NCBI RefSeq assembly: GCF_949628265.1
Contig: NC_088787.1
Location: 362,501 to 426,500 of the forward strand
From: Cloeon dipterum
Taxonomy: Eukaryota > Arthropoda > Insecta > Ephemeroptera > Baetidae
DNA: 64,000 nucleotides
Reading direction: 5' to 3'
Shown one piece after another: positions 1 to 13,000 of the stretch. Under the pieces are notes generated by a model. It ran no database searches, was not told the DNA's origin, and saw only the letters and a program-made list of their open reading frames with translations. Position 1 is the first letter of the stretch. Every line of letters begins with the position of its first letter. The position numbers were made by a program, and so were the translations under genes.

Positions 1-553
1 CCAATTTTCGAATTAATACGATTTTTTAAAGGGCTAAATTTAGGAAAAAGTCAAATTTTTCAAATAATTATGTAACCATAACCGAGATTTTTCCCGGTTA
101 TGCAGCCTGGAATAATTTAGAGAACAATTAAGATCCAATTGAATTAAAATCTTAGGACTAGATAGGTTTTGAAAATAAAAAATCATGAATTTTGGGGATT
201 TTTGGATTTTTCTCCATTAGGAAATGGAAAATTCGGTATTTCTTTCCGAACGGGGACCCAAAATGGGTTTTCACCTATTTCATCGCACGTGCAAGTGCAA
301 CGCCGGTCTAGAAACCGATTTTTAGATATTTAGCGCCCGTAGAAAAATTAAAATTCATTTTTTACTGTTTTTTCTTACGTGTAAAAATGGTTTTTATTTT
401 GTTAAAATTCGCCGGGTTGATGGATTTCAAGTTCACGAGGTCTCAAATGAAAGGTCTGGGTGAGTCCTACCACCTGACGACCTTTTTCAGGGTACCGTAC
501 CCTGAGATGGGCAATAATTAATTATAACCGATTTTGTGCTGTTTTGGCGTCAG
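1..553. other. Non-coding left edge (intron of the GM2-activator-like gene)
   Basis: AT-rich sequence with no convincing coding region. It should be the intron upstream of the terminal exon beginning at about 554. Positions 469-505 share roughly 25 bases (around the core gacctttttcagggtaccg) with 16755-16790, so part of it may be a dispersed repeat. A polypyrimidine stretch and an AG at 552-553 give the splice acceptor. Confidence 0.5.
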
Positions 554-934
554 ATGTCGGTGCAGGTGGAGAAGGAAGTGGCGCTTCCGCTGGGCCTGGG
601 CAGCACGTGGGTGCAGCTGCCGTGTCCGGGCGACTCGTGCTCGGTGCCGGACGTGTGTTCGCCGGAGCTGCTGCCGCGGGACGGCTCCGTGTGTCCGGCG
701 CCGTCGCTGGACGGCCGCCCGGCCGACTACAACACGACAAGCGCGTGGCGGGCCTGCGCCTGCCCCATCCCCAAGGGTTTGTACGCGATGCCGCCGCTCG
801 AGTTCAACTTGTCGAGTCCGGCGGTGCTGCTGCCCGACTACCTGCTCAACGGCGGCTTCTACGTCAAGATGAAGCTGACGAGGCACAAGCGCCGCCTCGC
901 CTGCATCGAAACCCAACTCGATCTCGACTTCTGA
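554..934 (+). CDS. Ganglioside GM2 activator-like protein, terminal exon (partial)
   Basis: This is the last coding exon of a gene that begins left of the window. The acceptor AG is at 552-553, the stop TGA at 932-934, and a poly(A) signal AATAAA at 1037-1042. The 126 residues match the C-terminal half of the ML-domain GM2 activator family: a CxxxxxC cluster, then CACPIPKGLY (CHCPFKEGTY in the human protein), a hydrophobic LPDYLLNGGFYVK stretch, and a final RLACIETQLDL like the human RLGCIKIAASL ending. There is an NTT glycosylation sequon. In vertebrates the protein lifts glycosphingolipids from membranes in the lysosome. Insect relatives are secreted or lysosomal lipid carriers, so the exact lipid is unknown. 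The signal peptide and N-terminal half are outside the window. Confidence 0.75.
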   Translation: MSVQVEKEVALPLGLGSTWVQLPCPGDSCSVPDVCSPELLPRDGSVCPAPSLDGRPADYNTTSAWRACACPIPKGLYAMPPLEFNLSSPAVLLPDYLLNGGFYVKMKLTRHKRRLACIETQLDLDF

Positions 935-1315
935 CTCCACCCCCCAACCCTAACCCTATTTATTTAATTGTTAGAGCACCCCAAAGACTCGTTCCGACAG
1001 TGGCTGTATTTTATTTTCACCTCAGACTTAATAATTAATAAAAATAATGTGTTGCACTTAATTGAGATTTTTTTGGGTGCGTCACTCTATCAATATTCTA
1101 ATCTGGCGCGAGATGAAGGGCCTCTTTATTTGTTTCAACGAGCCCTTATCACGCTCAATTCGGCTAATGGACCGTGGGTAGCCCTCCGATCTTCCAAAAA
1201 TTCAGGTATGGCGTTTTAAATTTATTTAAACGTCATTTATTAAGAAAATTTTAATGTCCTGGTTCTTGAACTAAATGAAAATATCATCTTTTGACCCGTA
1301 AATGTTAATGATTTC

Positions 1316-1570
1316 TTAGAAATGACGGTTTAAAAACAGGCAGACTTCTCAATTTGAGTGAAGAACGAGAAATTCGCAGACAAAATGGGATCTATTTTCG
1401 CTCGGCGGAGGACCGCGGACGTTCTGATTGGCCAAATGTGACGTATACCGCCGCCGGGCCAATCAGTGCCTCCGTGGTCCTCCGCCAAGCGAAAAAAGGT
1501 TCGCTCAAAGCGGGAAATTCGTCTCTTAAAGTACAACTTGCCGCCATATTGAAGCAAATTTAAGTTCAAA
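1316..1570. repeat. Repeat family A, palindromic MITE-like element
   Basis: The arms ctcggcggaggaccgcggac and tccgtggtcctccgccaagcg are inverted copies around an ATTGGCC/GGCCAAT-containing core. Close copies occur at 52630-52880, 53090-53165 (right arm only) and 62590-62765. The length of about 180-250 bp, terminal palindromy and lack of coding capacity suggest a non-autonomous DNA transposon. Confidence 0.75.
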
Positions 1571-1772
1571 ATGGTTGTTTTGCTTAACCTTGACCACTTT
1601 TAAAATCAAATTCAGAAAATGATGGCGTTGTTCAAGAATATTTTGATCGATTTTGTCAATTTTCTTTTATTTAAATAAAATTCATTTACCACGTGTAAAG
1701 GGCGACCCGCACACTCGAGAGCGGAGCGAGATTAGGCTCGATGAAAAATAATCAGAGTTGATTCAGTCGAGG

Positions 1773-3104
1773 ATGCAGCGGCTGCAGGGCAAGGTGGGCG
1801 TCGTGGTCGGCGCCAGCGAGGGCATCGGCGCCGCAATCGCGCGCCAACTGGCCGACGAAGGCGCCGTCGTCGTTCCGGTGGCCAGGAACGTCGCCAAAAT
1901 CCAGGTTAAAAACGCACGATTAATTAAACTGATCGAGAGAAAATTATTTGATGGAAATTCAGGAATGGGCGGCCGAGTGGCTGCGTGAAAAGGGCGTCGA
2001 GGGCCGCGTCCACCCGCTGCAGTGCGACAACACCCGCGAGGAGGACATCGACAGGGTCATCGCCTTTGTCGAGAAAACCTTCGGAAAACTGCATTTCCTC
2101 GTCAACAACGCTGCCACCTGCCCTCACGCCACCCTCTACGGTTCGTTATATTTTTTTATTCAATTTTACTAATTAAAAATTAATTTGACATTTCTGAGCC
2201 CACTAATCGATTCCTGAGGGTCAAATTAGGTAGAATTGATGGTTTTTTACGCTTGAAAAGTGCAGCGCGATGTGCGAATTTTTTTCCCGCCAAAACAATA
2301 TGACAGAGTACTGCGCACGCGTCACAGCTGCTTTGAGAACTGCCTGTGCGAATGACTTCTTTGTCAGATCCGCTTGCGCACTTCTCGCATTCATTTGTTT
2401 TGGCGGGAAAAAAAGTTCGCACGTCACGCTGCACTGTTTTTAACGGGAAAAACATCCACCCTAACAAATTCGACCCTCAGGAATCGATTGGTGGGCTCAA
2501 AATGTTCACCAAAGGCGGTCTTTGATAAAATTTGAAACAGACGGGAAGACCGAGGACTTGCGTCGGACGCTGGAGGTGAACGTGCTGGGCCTGAGTTTGT
2601 TCACGCGCGAGGCGGTGCGTTTGATGCGTCGGACGGGCGTGGACGGCCACATCGTGCACATCAACAGCACGTCCGGCCAGTCGATCGTGCAGGAGCCCGA
2701 GGGCAACTACATGTACGCCGCCAGCAAACACGCCGTCAGGGTGCTCACCGAGGGCCTCCGCAGGGAGCTCAGGGACATCGGCACCAAGATCCGCGTCTCC
2801 GTATGCGCGCCGATAAATTTTAAAAATAAATTTAATTGTAATAATTAGAGCGTGAGCCCCGGGCTGGTGCGGACCAACATTTTCGCCAACAGCGGCGTTC
2901 CTCAAGAGACCAACGACGCCATTTTCAGCGAAAACGTGTGCCTCGAGCCCAAGGACATCGCCGACGCCGTCATCTACGTCCTCACGGCGCCGCCCCATGT
3001 CCAGGTTAGCATTTTTTTTCGTTAAAATTTATTAAAATATAATTTATTTCTCGATTTCGAAGGTTCACGAGCTGACCGTGCAGCCGAACGGGGAAAAGTG
3101 GTGA
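1773..3104 (+). CDS. Short-chain dehydrogenase/reductase (DHRS11 / farnesol dehydrogenase-like)
   Basis: Five exons join to 255 aa: 1773-1904, 1963-2140, 2541-2800, 2849-3004 and 3063-3104. This is the usual length of a classical SDR. The Rossmann glycine motif is G-A-S-E-G-I-G at residues 13-19, the NNA motif is at 92-94, N117 follows, and the catalytic S148, Y162 and K166 form the Y-x3-K centre. SPGLVRT after the active site is typical of the DHRS11 / insect farnesol-dehydrogenase group, which oxidises or reduces small alcohols and ketones with NADP(H) in the cytosol. The first in-frame ATG after an upstream stop is taken as the start. Intron 2 holds a family B element. A poly(A) signal AATAAA lies at 3161-3166. 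The gene converges on the serine protease gene. Substrate cannot be inferred. Confidence 0.88.
2182..2526. repeat. Repeat family B copy 1 (in SDR intron 2)
   Basis: Long terminal inverted repeats run from tttctgagcccactaatcga (about 2190) to its inverse near 2480-2500. The element ends about 15 bp before the acceptor of SDR exon 3. Internal sequence has no coding capacity. Confidence 0.8.
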
Positions 3105-4006
3105 AGAAAAAGGCGGGTTTGAGCCTCGATCGTGTTTTTTTATGGAACACGCATCTCCACAATAAATAAAATAAAAGAGAGAAACAATTTATATAAGTCT
3201 TTTTCGCCTTAACACCTAGTGAGCACTTTTTTCGGGTGAAAATCACACACTGCTTTGTCTCTGTCAAAGGTTGCGTTCTTTTCAGGGCGGCAGGCAGAAG
3301 TCGCGGTCGCACTGGTCCGCCGCCGCCACCGCCATGCACTGTCCAAGGGCGCAACGCCGCTGTCCGCTCGGACACGCCGTCTCCTTCCTCTCCTGCTTCG
3401 AGTCCATCCTGAGAAATTTAAGGAATTTAGCATTTCCGTTGCCGTTGGAAGCTTCTGACAGCCGGCTACAGGTGGCGCTCCGCAGCTTTAATTTTATTTA
3501 AAGCAAAGGGTTGAAGACTGTCTTTGACGAGGTTTCTGATCCCACCAATCGATTCCTGAGGGTCTAATCAGGTAAAATTTCGAATCTTTCAGTTAAAAAC
3601 GGGAAAATTTTTTTCCCGCCAAAACAATATGGACGTATTTGCGAGAACTGCGCATGCGTGAGAGCTGGCTGGATCTACCAAAGAAGTCATTCGTACAAGT
3701 GGTCTCTCTGCAAGTGCTCAAACCAGCTCTCACACATGCGCAGTTCTCGCAAAAACGTTCATTTTATTTTGGCGGGAAAAAAAGTTCGCACGTCGCGCTG
3801 GACTTTTTTAACGGAAAAATTGTTCATTCTGACTAATTCGACCCTCAGGAATCGATTGCTGGGCTGAGAATCTTCGTCAAACACGGTCTTACCAGCATTT
3901 CAGGGCAAAGGAACCTAAATCAGTCTCAAGATAAATTTTAAATCGAGTTGAGCGCCTTCTATCGGCTTCACCGACGTTCGCTCATGGCAACGAGAAATCA
4001 GAGTGC
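3105..4006. other. Intergenic region between convergent SDR and protease genes, with family B copy 2
   Basis: It contains the SDR poly(A) signal at 3161-3166, a family B element at about 3510-3890, and TTTATT at 3493-3498, which on the minus strand could serve as the protease poly(A) signal. Positions 3438-3487 reappear inverted at 9562-9600, next to another family B copy. No gene is seen. Confidence 0.6.
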
Positions 4007-7000
4007 TTACGGGGCATCGAGGACAGCGTTGATCCAGTCGAGGTAGTTGGCCACCTTGGTGTAGACGCCGGGCCGGTTGGCCCTGCCGCAGCCATAGCCG
4101 TTGCTGGTGATGCCGGTGAGGCGCCAGGCGTGCGAGCGGCGGTCGCGGCACATGAGCGGCCCTCCCGAGTCGCCGAGACACGCGTCGCGGCCTCCGCGCT
4201 CCAGCCCCGCGCACAGCATGTCGTCCGTGACCTTGTACAGCGGCAGGAATACGGTCCGCCGGCGACACTCCTCCGCAGAGATCACCGGCAGCGAAACCTC
4301 CTGAAGGGTGTCCGCTGGAATGACGAAATGTCAGCCATTTTGTATTAAAAAGTCAAAGGGCACTCACGGAAAATGCGTCCGACTTCGGAGAGCTGGCCCC
4401 AGCCGACGACGAGGCAGTGCTCGGCGTCCTGGGCGGGCTCAGGGTCCGGCTCAGGGCTGGCCTGCGGCAGGCAGATGGGGCGGACGTAGTCGCTGAATTC
4501 GACGGGCCGCTCCATGCGCAGAAGGGCCAGGTCGTTGAGGAAGCCCTTGTCGAGGTAGCCAGGGTGCAGGACGACCCTGGCGACGCGACGCGTTTGCTCG
4601 AAGGGGGACGGCAGGTCGGTGCCCCTGCGCAGGGCGCCCAGCCGCGCCACCCAGTGCGCGTCGAGGCTGTGCGCGAAGCAGTGGCCGGCCGACAGCAGCC
4701 AGGACGCGCCCACCAGACTCGCGCCGCACTGGAACTGGCCCTCCTTGTACATGGCCGCCTGCCACGGCCACGCGCCAGGGCCCGCGTTGCTCCCGCCCAC
4801 CACCCTGGAAGCACGAGACCTGGTATTCTTCACTCAAAATGCTCTACATGCACCTCATTCCCCTCCGTGCGGCGTCCCGCTCGTGGCGGGAATTTTTAAA
4901 ATTCAAAATGGTGGGTTTTTTATTTATTATTGGCAGAGGATTTAAAACAGGCATATCCAGGATTTTAATGTTCAAAATGGTGGATGCAGCTATTCCTTTA
5001 AAGTTTTTATTATGTATGAATATTCGATCCTTTAAACTCTTACCTGGACCATTGATTGACAGCTAAAGGACGTTCGCCGCACTGCAGCTCGTTGCAGCCA
5101 AGCCGGATTGCCGTCTTGCTCATGCACTTGGATGACGTCACTGCTAACCTACAAATTTATTTGTATTACAATATTTGAATAAGCCTTTGATTGTACCTGG
5201 GAGTGGCACCCCTGCTGCCGTTCCTCTCGAAGTTAAACTGGAAGAAAGGTCCGCTGATGGCAGGGTCGACGACCTGCTCGGCCAAGTCAAAGTCGCTAAA
5301 AATCAAGCCGTTCTATTTTCTAGCAATTTTTTATTTTCTTTCGAGCTTACTGGTAGGTGAGCGACTTGCAGACGGCCCTAGCCACGTTGCCGAGCCGCAA
5401 CGACGACTCCTCCAGCATCTCCATGCACAATGGACCCCACTCACCCTTCTGCTGCACCATTAAAATGCCTAAAATAATCATATTTCCCCGTAAGGTAAGC
5501 AAAAACGCTGTTCTAAAGTAATGTTAAAGGCCGATAATTAAATAAATTTTGTAAGACACACACTTGACCCCCTTCAATGTATGGAAGTCAAGCCTTTTGG
5601 CTTTTATCGACTGTTCCAACCACCACTCTATCATTAGGAGGGGATCAAGTGTGTTGATATCAGGGTGTGTGTCCACAAACCTTCGTCGTAGTAGTGGACA
5701 GCGTTGGCGGAGTCGGCGTGGGGCACGATGGCGACGCAGGTGCGCTCGTCGTCGCCGAAGGGACAGTCCTTGTGGCCGTCGCACAGCTTTTCGCGCGGCA
5801 CGCAGGCCCTGCTGCGCGCGCACACGTACTGCCCCTCCTCGCACCACTCTGCGGGCCAATCAGAGACTCAGTTTCCAACCGTTATGAGCGCGAAATTTAA
5901 ACTGACCGCATGAGGTTTCGTCCGAAAAGTCCCAGCAGTCAACAATGCCGTCACAGAGCTTGCGCGAAAGGCCCTGCGCCTCCAGACGGTTTGCGCAGCT
6001 GCAGTTGGACGACGACTCGGACATCGTGATCACCGTTACCGGTGCCTGCCAATTGAAAAATCGTTAGAAATTAAATTTTCAGGGGTTTTAATCGGAAATC
6101 TCTTAATTTTTCAATCTTCCGGCATCAAAGGGTCATAAAAATCGGTTAATTCACCAATAGTGTCGCGGAAATTTGGCCGATCCCTCGCCCCGCCCATTTT
6201 TATATCCCTCTGCATAGCGCGCACAAGTCAGCTGATCGGAGTGACGTTAGCTCCATCTGATAGACCTCTCCTAAAGCTAACTTCACTCACGCACGCGATG
6301 CAGAGGGACATACCAGTGGGCTGGGCGATCGATCGGCCAAATTTCCGCAACACGAACGAAATTTAATTATTCTAGGGTTGATTACCGCAGTGGTGGTGGT
6401 CGAGGTGGCCTTCAGGGTGTTGTTCCTGCGGAGGAAGGCGGGCACGCTGTTGAACTCGCTCTTGGGGAAGGCGGGCAGGACGGACTGCTTGGACGGCGGC
6501 CCCGACTTGGGCTCCCTGCTCGGGAAGAGCAGCAGACTCGCTTTCACGGGGTCCACCTCGGCCGTGCGCTGCCCGGCGGCCACCGGCCGCGGCATGCTCA
6601 CCTTGGCCACGGCCGCCAGGGCCGCGGGAGTGGTCGCCTCGGTGTCGGCGGTCGTCGTTTCGGCCGTGTCGATGGTGAAAATAGGCTCGGTCACCGCCTC
6701 GTCACCGTCGTTAGACTCCACCACGAACACTGGGATCGTGCTGCTCGGCACCTCCTCATCGCTCGTCTATGTAAAAACAAAAAAAAATGAAATTTAATTT
6801 ATAGAGTTCGAGTGAGCATCCCTGCGCATGCGTTATAAAAGCAAAAATCACTTCTGCGCATGCGTAAAACAACCAAGATTCTTCTGCGCATGCTCAGAAT
6901 AATCTAATAAGGACTCACAGTTTCGACTTGTTCATCTTCTTCTTGGGCTTCCACCCTGGTGACAGGGTTGTAGTGGACGCCGGCCATCTTGATCGAGTCG

Positions 7001-10000
7001 TCCTGGCTCAGGTGGCGGTCGGTCTCTTGCACCCTGACGTGCGTGTTGGTGAGGACGGCCTGCTGCTGCTCCTGCTTGTAGGTGGCGCTGATGCGGGGCC
7101 GCGGGGTGGTCAGCGACGCCTGGAAGAAGGGCGAGTCCACCTCGGCGGGCTCCTCGGGGGTGGAGGGCGTGGTCGAGGAGGTCGGCGGCGCAGGGTCGGT
7201 GCCCTGAGACGCCGCAGGGAACAGCGTGGGCATCGGACGCAGCCGGAGGCCGCTGTACGACCGCGACGGCAGCTCTGCCGCCTCCGGGAGGCCGCTAACC
7301 TCGGCCACGCCCACCGCGGGCTCGGCCACGCCCACTGCAGCGCCGACAACGCCACCTGACGGCCTGGCCAGCGGCGTCCACTCGAAGTCGACGCCGCCGC
7401 GCACCTCGTAAGGGGGTGGCGTCACCTGCGGCGGCCGTTTTGGGGCGGGGGCGGCCGTCCGCGGGCTGCTCGGGCGAGGGCTGGTCGTCCTGGGGGCCGC
7501 TGTGCTCGGGGTCGGCGCCATGCTGCTCGATGGGGGCGGAGGGGGTGGTGGAGGCACCGGTGGCTTGGAAGTCTGCAGAAAGAAAAATGAGAATTTTTCG
7601 ATTAAAAGTCGCAGAAACACTCAAATCGGAGAAATCATTAAGAATTCTGTGCTCGCAAAATCCTCGACGCTGATTGGCTGACTCAAAACGCTACCGCGCA
7701 ATTTGAGATGTTGCTAGGCAACCGAGGCAGCTGTTGACAATCGCGATGAGCCAGCCAATCAGCGCCGATTATTTTTTTAGTCAAAGAATTTTTAACTGTG
7801 AATGAATAATAATTGAAGAAAGCATAATTATTAAAGAATTCTTTGCTCCCGCAGAATCCTAGACGCCTATTGGCTGAATGCAAAAATTCTTGCTGCTTTT
7901 CCGATTTTTATTTTATATATCCGCTAAAAATAAAATTTTCTGTGATTTTAAACCGTCAGTTTTGTATTTTACATTTGGTGAGGCATTACCTGCAAAATGA
8001 TTTGTCTTTGCGGCAAGTCAGAGTACTTGATCGGCGCTTCGTCTGCTGCATCCTCGCCCCAGGAGGCCGAGGGCCGCGTGTCCGAGGAACTGGTCGCTTT
8101 TCCCGCACTGTAGCCTGTTACAGAAATAATCCCGTTATTAAAAAGAAACAATTGATCGATGCAAAAAGCCATCCCTTATGGGGATCGAACCCATGACCTC
8201 TGGATTAGAAGTCCAGCGCGCTATCCTCTGCGCCAAAGGGACCACGTTAGAGAGGGGAGAAAAAAGCGTTATTTGTAGTGATGAGTTTTCACGCATGCGC
8301 TCGGATTTTCGGAAGTGAGAAGCGAGAGGAAAATAAAATTGTTATCATTTTGTTGGCTGTGTGGCGGCGGGCGGCGCCGTTACGAGCATACACGCGCGCG
8401 TGCGATTGTTGTAAAACGAAATCAGCAATGCTAAAATGCTAATGACATTGGCGCGCGTGCATCCTGCGAAACGAACGACAACACAACACACAACACTCGA
8501 CATTAAAATCTCATTATTTTATCTGTGATGAGGAAGAGAAGTAATTTATATTTCTGCATACAAATTGAATTATTGAAATGAAACGAGATTAAAGTTGGTA
8601 CCTGAGAGAACGAGCGCGAGTGCGACGACGCTGAGCACGGCCAGGGTCACGATGCACACCATGAAGACGAGCAGCGCCGTCCACAGGTGGCCGCGACCTT
8701 TGCCGCCGGCCGAGTGCTGCGACCACGTCGTCTCGCTGCCTCCCTGCGCAGAGCAAAAAACAAACAAAAAACATGAGGAAAATTATTAAAAATCGAAAAC
8801 CCGAAGGAATGACGCAAAAATTCTGCAGGAGTTACGTCAGGGTTCACCTTTGCTATGAATCGTGTCGCCGCGCGGCGCGGCTCAATGAGAATTACGTAGA
8901 AACAAGGTTGACGCAATTTTCCGTCCATTGTGTTCGCATTTGCATGCACGCTCCATCGATCGCAGCTAATTAATTAATCAAACGCCGCGATTAAAATTTA
9001 TTATTAATTCAAATTAATCACCGAGGAGGCCCTTCATTGTCTAAATCTCACGGAAGCTTTTAATTAGACCTGATTAATTGTCCTTGACACAAAGGAATTA
9101 ATTAAAGACGGCAGTTGACAGGCTAAAAATTCAGTTTTTTTAAATTAAAATTAAAGGGCCGTCTCTGACAAAGTGTCTGAGCCCACCAATCGATTCCTGA
9201 GGGTCGAATTAGGTAACATGGACATTTTTTCCGTTAAAAAAGTGCAGCGCGACGTGCGAATTTTTTTCCCGCCAAAACAAAATGAACGTATTTTCGAGAA
9301 CTGCGCATGTGTGAGAGCTTGTTTGAGCACTTGCAGAGAGACCGCAGGTACGAATGTCTTCTTTTTCACATCTTCACGCATGCGCAGTCCTCGCATTCAT
9401 TTGTTTTGGCGGGGAAAAAAATTCGCACGTCGCTCCTGGACGTTTTTAACGGAAAAAAGGTCCATTTTATCTAATTCGACCCTCAGGAATCGATTAGTGG
9501 GCTCAGAAACCTCATCAAAGACGGTCTTTTGCTCATTTCGCTTCAAATAAAATTTTTAAACTGCAGAGCGCCACCTGTAGCCGGCTTTCAGAAGCTCTCA
9601 CGTCAATGGCAAGGGAAACGCCAATAATGCCAAATTACTGTCTTTTTTTTAAATTTATCATCGCAGTGAATTGTTCCTCTAGAAGCGAGATAAATGAAAA
9701 AAAGTGTGCGATTTATGGGTGCTGTGTGTGTGCGTGCGACGAAGGAAAAGCGACCTTGGCGCGGCGTTACATCAGCGAGGGACCTTCGCTTTGCCTCATC
9801 TTCCTCTTTTTGATCTTGTCTCGGCCATTCATTGCTTTGCTTGGACCATTAATTGCTTGTTTCTCTGCGCCTCTGCTCACTGGGAAAGCAGAGAACCGTG
9901 TCATCGATTACCAACGACCGCGCGCTTGCCTCAACAACGTACCTGCCTTTTTTTCCTTTTGTTTGTTTGTCGAAACGTCTGCCGCGTCGCCAAGGACCGA

Positions 10001-13000
10001 GCAAACACGACAAATTTATAAATTAAATTAAATCAATTAATTTTAGATGAGAGGAAATTAACAGCAGCCTTGAGAGCGAGCGAAATGAAAATTTTGCCCT
10101 TTTCCGAGCCGAGAAATGATGGAGCGACGTCAGAGCGCGCGCGGCGGCGAACGAGTTTCCAAAGAAGGAATTAGAAGGAAGAAGTACGCGTCTTTGTTGA
10201 CGTCTCGTAAATCATAAATATATTTTCCTATTTTATTTATCGCAAGGCCGGCAAAACAGCTGGCCCGATTTTCCCGGGAAATAAGCGCGAACGCGTGATG
10301 CGTGGGCCAAGGGCGTCGAAGCAAACGATTCTTTTGTTTTGTTTTGCATCTCGGCTGGGATGCTGCGCCGAGAAATGAAGATGATTTCGCCCTTGGCAAC
10401 CCGATCTCACCTCGAGCGCCGCCGCTTCTGTCGAAAACACTCGTGCCGCCGAGCCACGTAACTCGATTTTTGCGAAAATGCCCAACAAAGTGGCCGCCCA
10501 TTCGCCGCCTTTATCGCACATTACAGACAAATGCAATTATTCCTCGAAGAAAAATTGCCTGCCTGCCAGTTTTCAACGAAGGCGTTTCGTAATTTCATTT
10601 TATCTTTTCTTTAATGACAAATTGATCCTCCAAACGTCAAACCACAAGCCATTTCGAACTTTACAACTCTGAAATAATAAAACTTAGCGAGAAGAAATCT
10701 TCGGCCTAGAGAATTGATTTTTTTTAAATAAATATTTTAACTAAATTTCCATAATTAATCTCCCTCGATAGAGTTTTCTGGACAGCAATTTTATATAAGT
10801 GCCGCGTGTGATTTTTTGCCGAGGATTCGGGTTTCACTACGAGCTGGAATCGCATTTCGACCGCAGCCACGTCAAACGCAAATTGTTTTTTTATTTTACG
10901 CAAGGAGACGAGCTCAAGGCCCAAGATGCGATTAAAAATCATCCCAACCATTCGGATTAATTTGCCAATTCTGCAATGCGCAAAAATGCAACTCCATCTT
11001 CTAATATTCTGCGTTGTTAATTTTTTAAATGTTAAAAAGAGCTCGAAATATTTTAAACTGAAGCTTAAAATTAAAATTTTGCCCGAAAACATGTGACCAG
11101 TACCAAAAATTTGAAGACGAATATAATTAAAAGCGAAAATCTGTCAAATTTTTGGCTGCACTTGAACTTGCGCGAGGTAAACAATCTGGTTTTTTAATCA
11201 GTGCGTCTCGTCGGCACGCAACGCGATTAATTTTATGATTCTTCGCAGCGTGCGGCGTCTCGAGAGCAAAAGTCGTGAGAAAATCTCGTCGCACTCGCTG
11301 TTTGTCGTTCGCGCCTCGCTAATTCCGCTGATGAGTTTCAAAGGTCGCGGTCGCGTTCTCGCAAATCGCGCAGCCAACAACCCCGACAACTGCGAAAACT
11401 CATTTTTATCTCGTTTTCCGCGCGTTAACTTCCGAAATTATTGATGCAAAGGCAAATAAAGCGATTAGCGCCTCTTCTCGAGCAAAACATTAATTCGAGG
11501 GGGTCGACAACCGTCCGGCGCAACCGCAAATCGATCCCAGGAATTTGAATTATTTCCGAATTGGCGCCGAGTGAATGAACGCAGCGAGTGCTGTCCGATT
11601 GGGCCGCGTGCCAATTTAGAATCGTGATTCGCATTCTCGTGCGCCGCGCGAGAGGACAGCTGCACCAAACGCGGAGGCGCGACAACTGTATCTCTCGAAT
11701 ATTCATAACAGCACCCATAACAGGTTCCGTTTTCTTCAAAAAATGACCCGCGTGCGACAGATTGCAGATTGTGCACCGCGGAAATGCTTTATTATTTTAT
11801 CTGCCTTCAATCCACAGGAGCAAGCTGGCAATTTGGACAGATGCTTCTCTCAGGAAAACGGTAACACGCGCGGATTTTTTGTTTTTCATTTAGGTTTGCA
11901 GTTTTGTTTTATTTTGAATAAATTAATTTAAAGATTGGCGCAGATATGGCGTCTGGTAGAGCACGGCGGGAAAATTACAAACGTAAAATTTCTTTACTAA
12001 CCGCTGATTGGCCCGGTAATTGGCGAATCGACCGTTAGATGGCTCATCAGGCTGATGGAAATGTAAAAAAAATGCGCGGGAATTAAATTATTAGGTGGGC
12101 ACGCCTCTTTTTCGACGCTTCTAATTGGCCGCTGGACTGTCTCCTGATTTGCCTCCATTATTTCAACGCCATATTGACTTCTGACCGGTGGGAAAACCAA
12201 CACAGATTGCAATCCGGACCCCGGTGGGAATTACGACTGCGCAGAAGGTTTTAATTTGGGTCACGCATGCGCAGTGATGAGTTTCAGGCTCCCTGTAAGA
12301 TTTAAAAGCGATCTGAACTCACTGCGCATGCTTAGGATGCGCACAACTTTACTGCGCAGCTGTAAAATTCCAATATAATTTCTTTACAAACAGCTGATAA
12401 CGCCTGCAATTAGCAAATTAATCGTTAGAAGGCGAATGGAAATGTTACAAAATACGCGGGAATGAAATTATTAGGTCAGCACGCCTCTTTTTAGACTGCG
12501 CAGCAGGTTTTAATTTGGGTCACGCATGCGCAGTGATGATTTTCGGGTTTCCTGTAAAATTATGAAGCGATCCTAACATACTGCGCATGCTTAAAATGCG
12601 CAAAAATTTACTGCGCAGCTTCAAAACAGATCGCAATCCGGCCCGGGGTGATTATTTTTTAAAAATTTACTCGTTCTCTCCATCCTTTTGCTAAACCCTG
12701 GATTTTTTGTATCACAATTTAAAAGCGCCGCGAATAAAGATCTCAGCGGAATGAATGAATTCGTCCATTCGGCAAAGTGTCATTGTTGTTAATTTGGCAG
12801 AAAAAAGGAGGCGCGCCGATCGAGCGTGTCGACGGCCACAGCACGCGTTCGCTCGGAAAATTGCCGAATTTTTGTGTCTGGGCGCGCGGCCGAGCGTTGC
12901 CAATGCGAAATTGGAGTAGTTATTATATTGCAAATTTATTATTTGTTGTTGTTGTCGGGCGGCGGAGCGGCGGCTGCGGCGGCGATCGGAGAGCAAAAGT

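Noticed and set aside
3022-3433. Minus-strand frames overlapping the SDR last exon and 3' flank
   Set aside because: They run over the SDR stop and poly(A) signal and resemble no family.
6904-7620. Long overlapping open frames on both strands in the GC-rich stem exon
   Set aside because: They are shadows of the Pro/Thr/Ser-rich protease exon; only one frame joins correct splice sites with the right phase on both sides.
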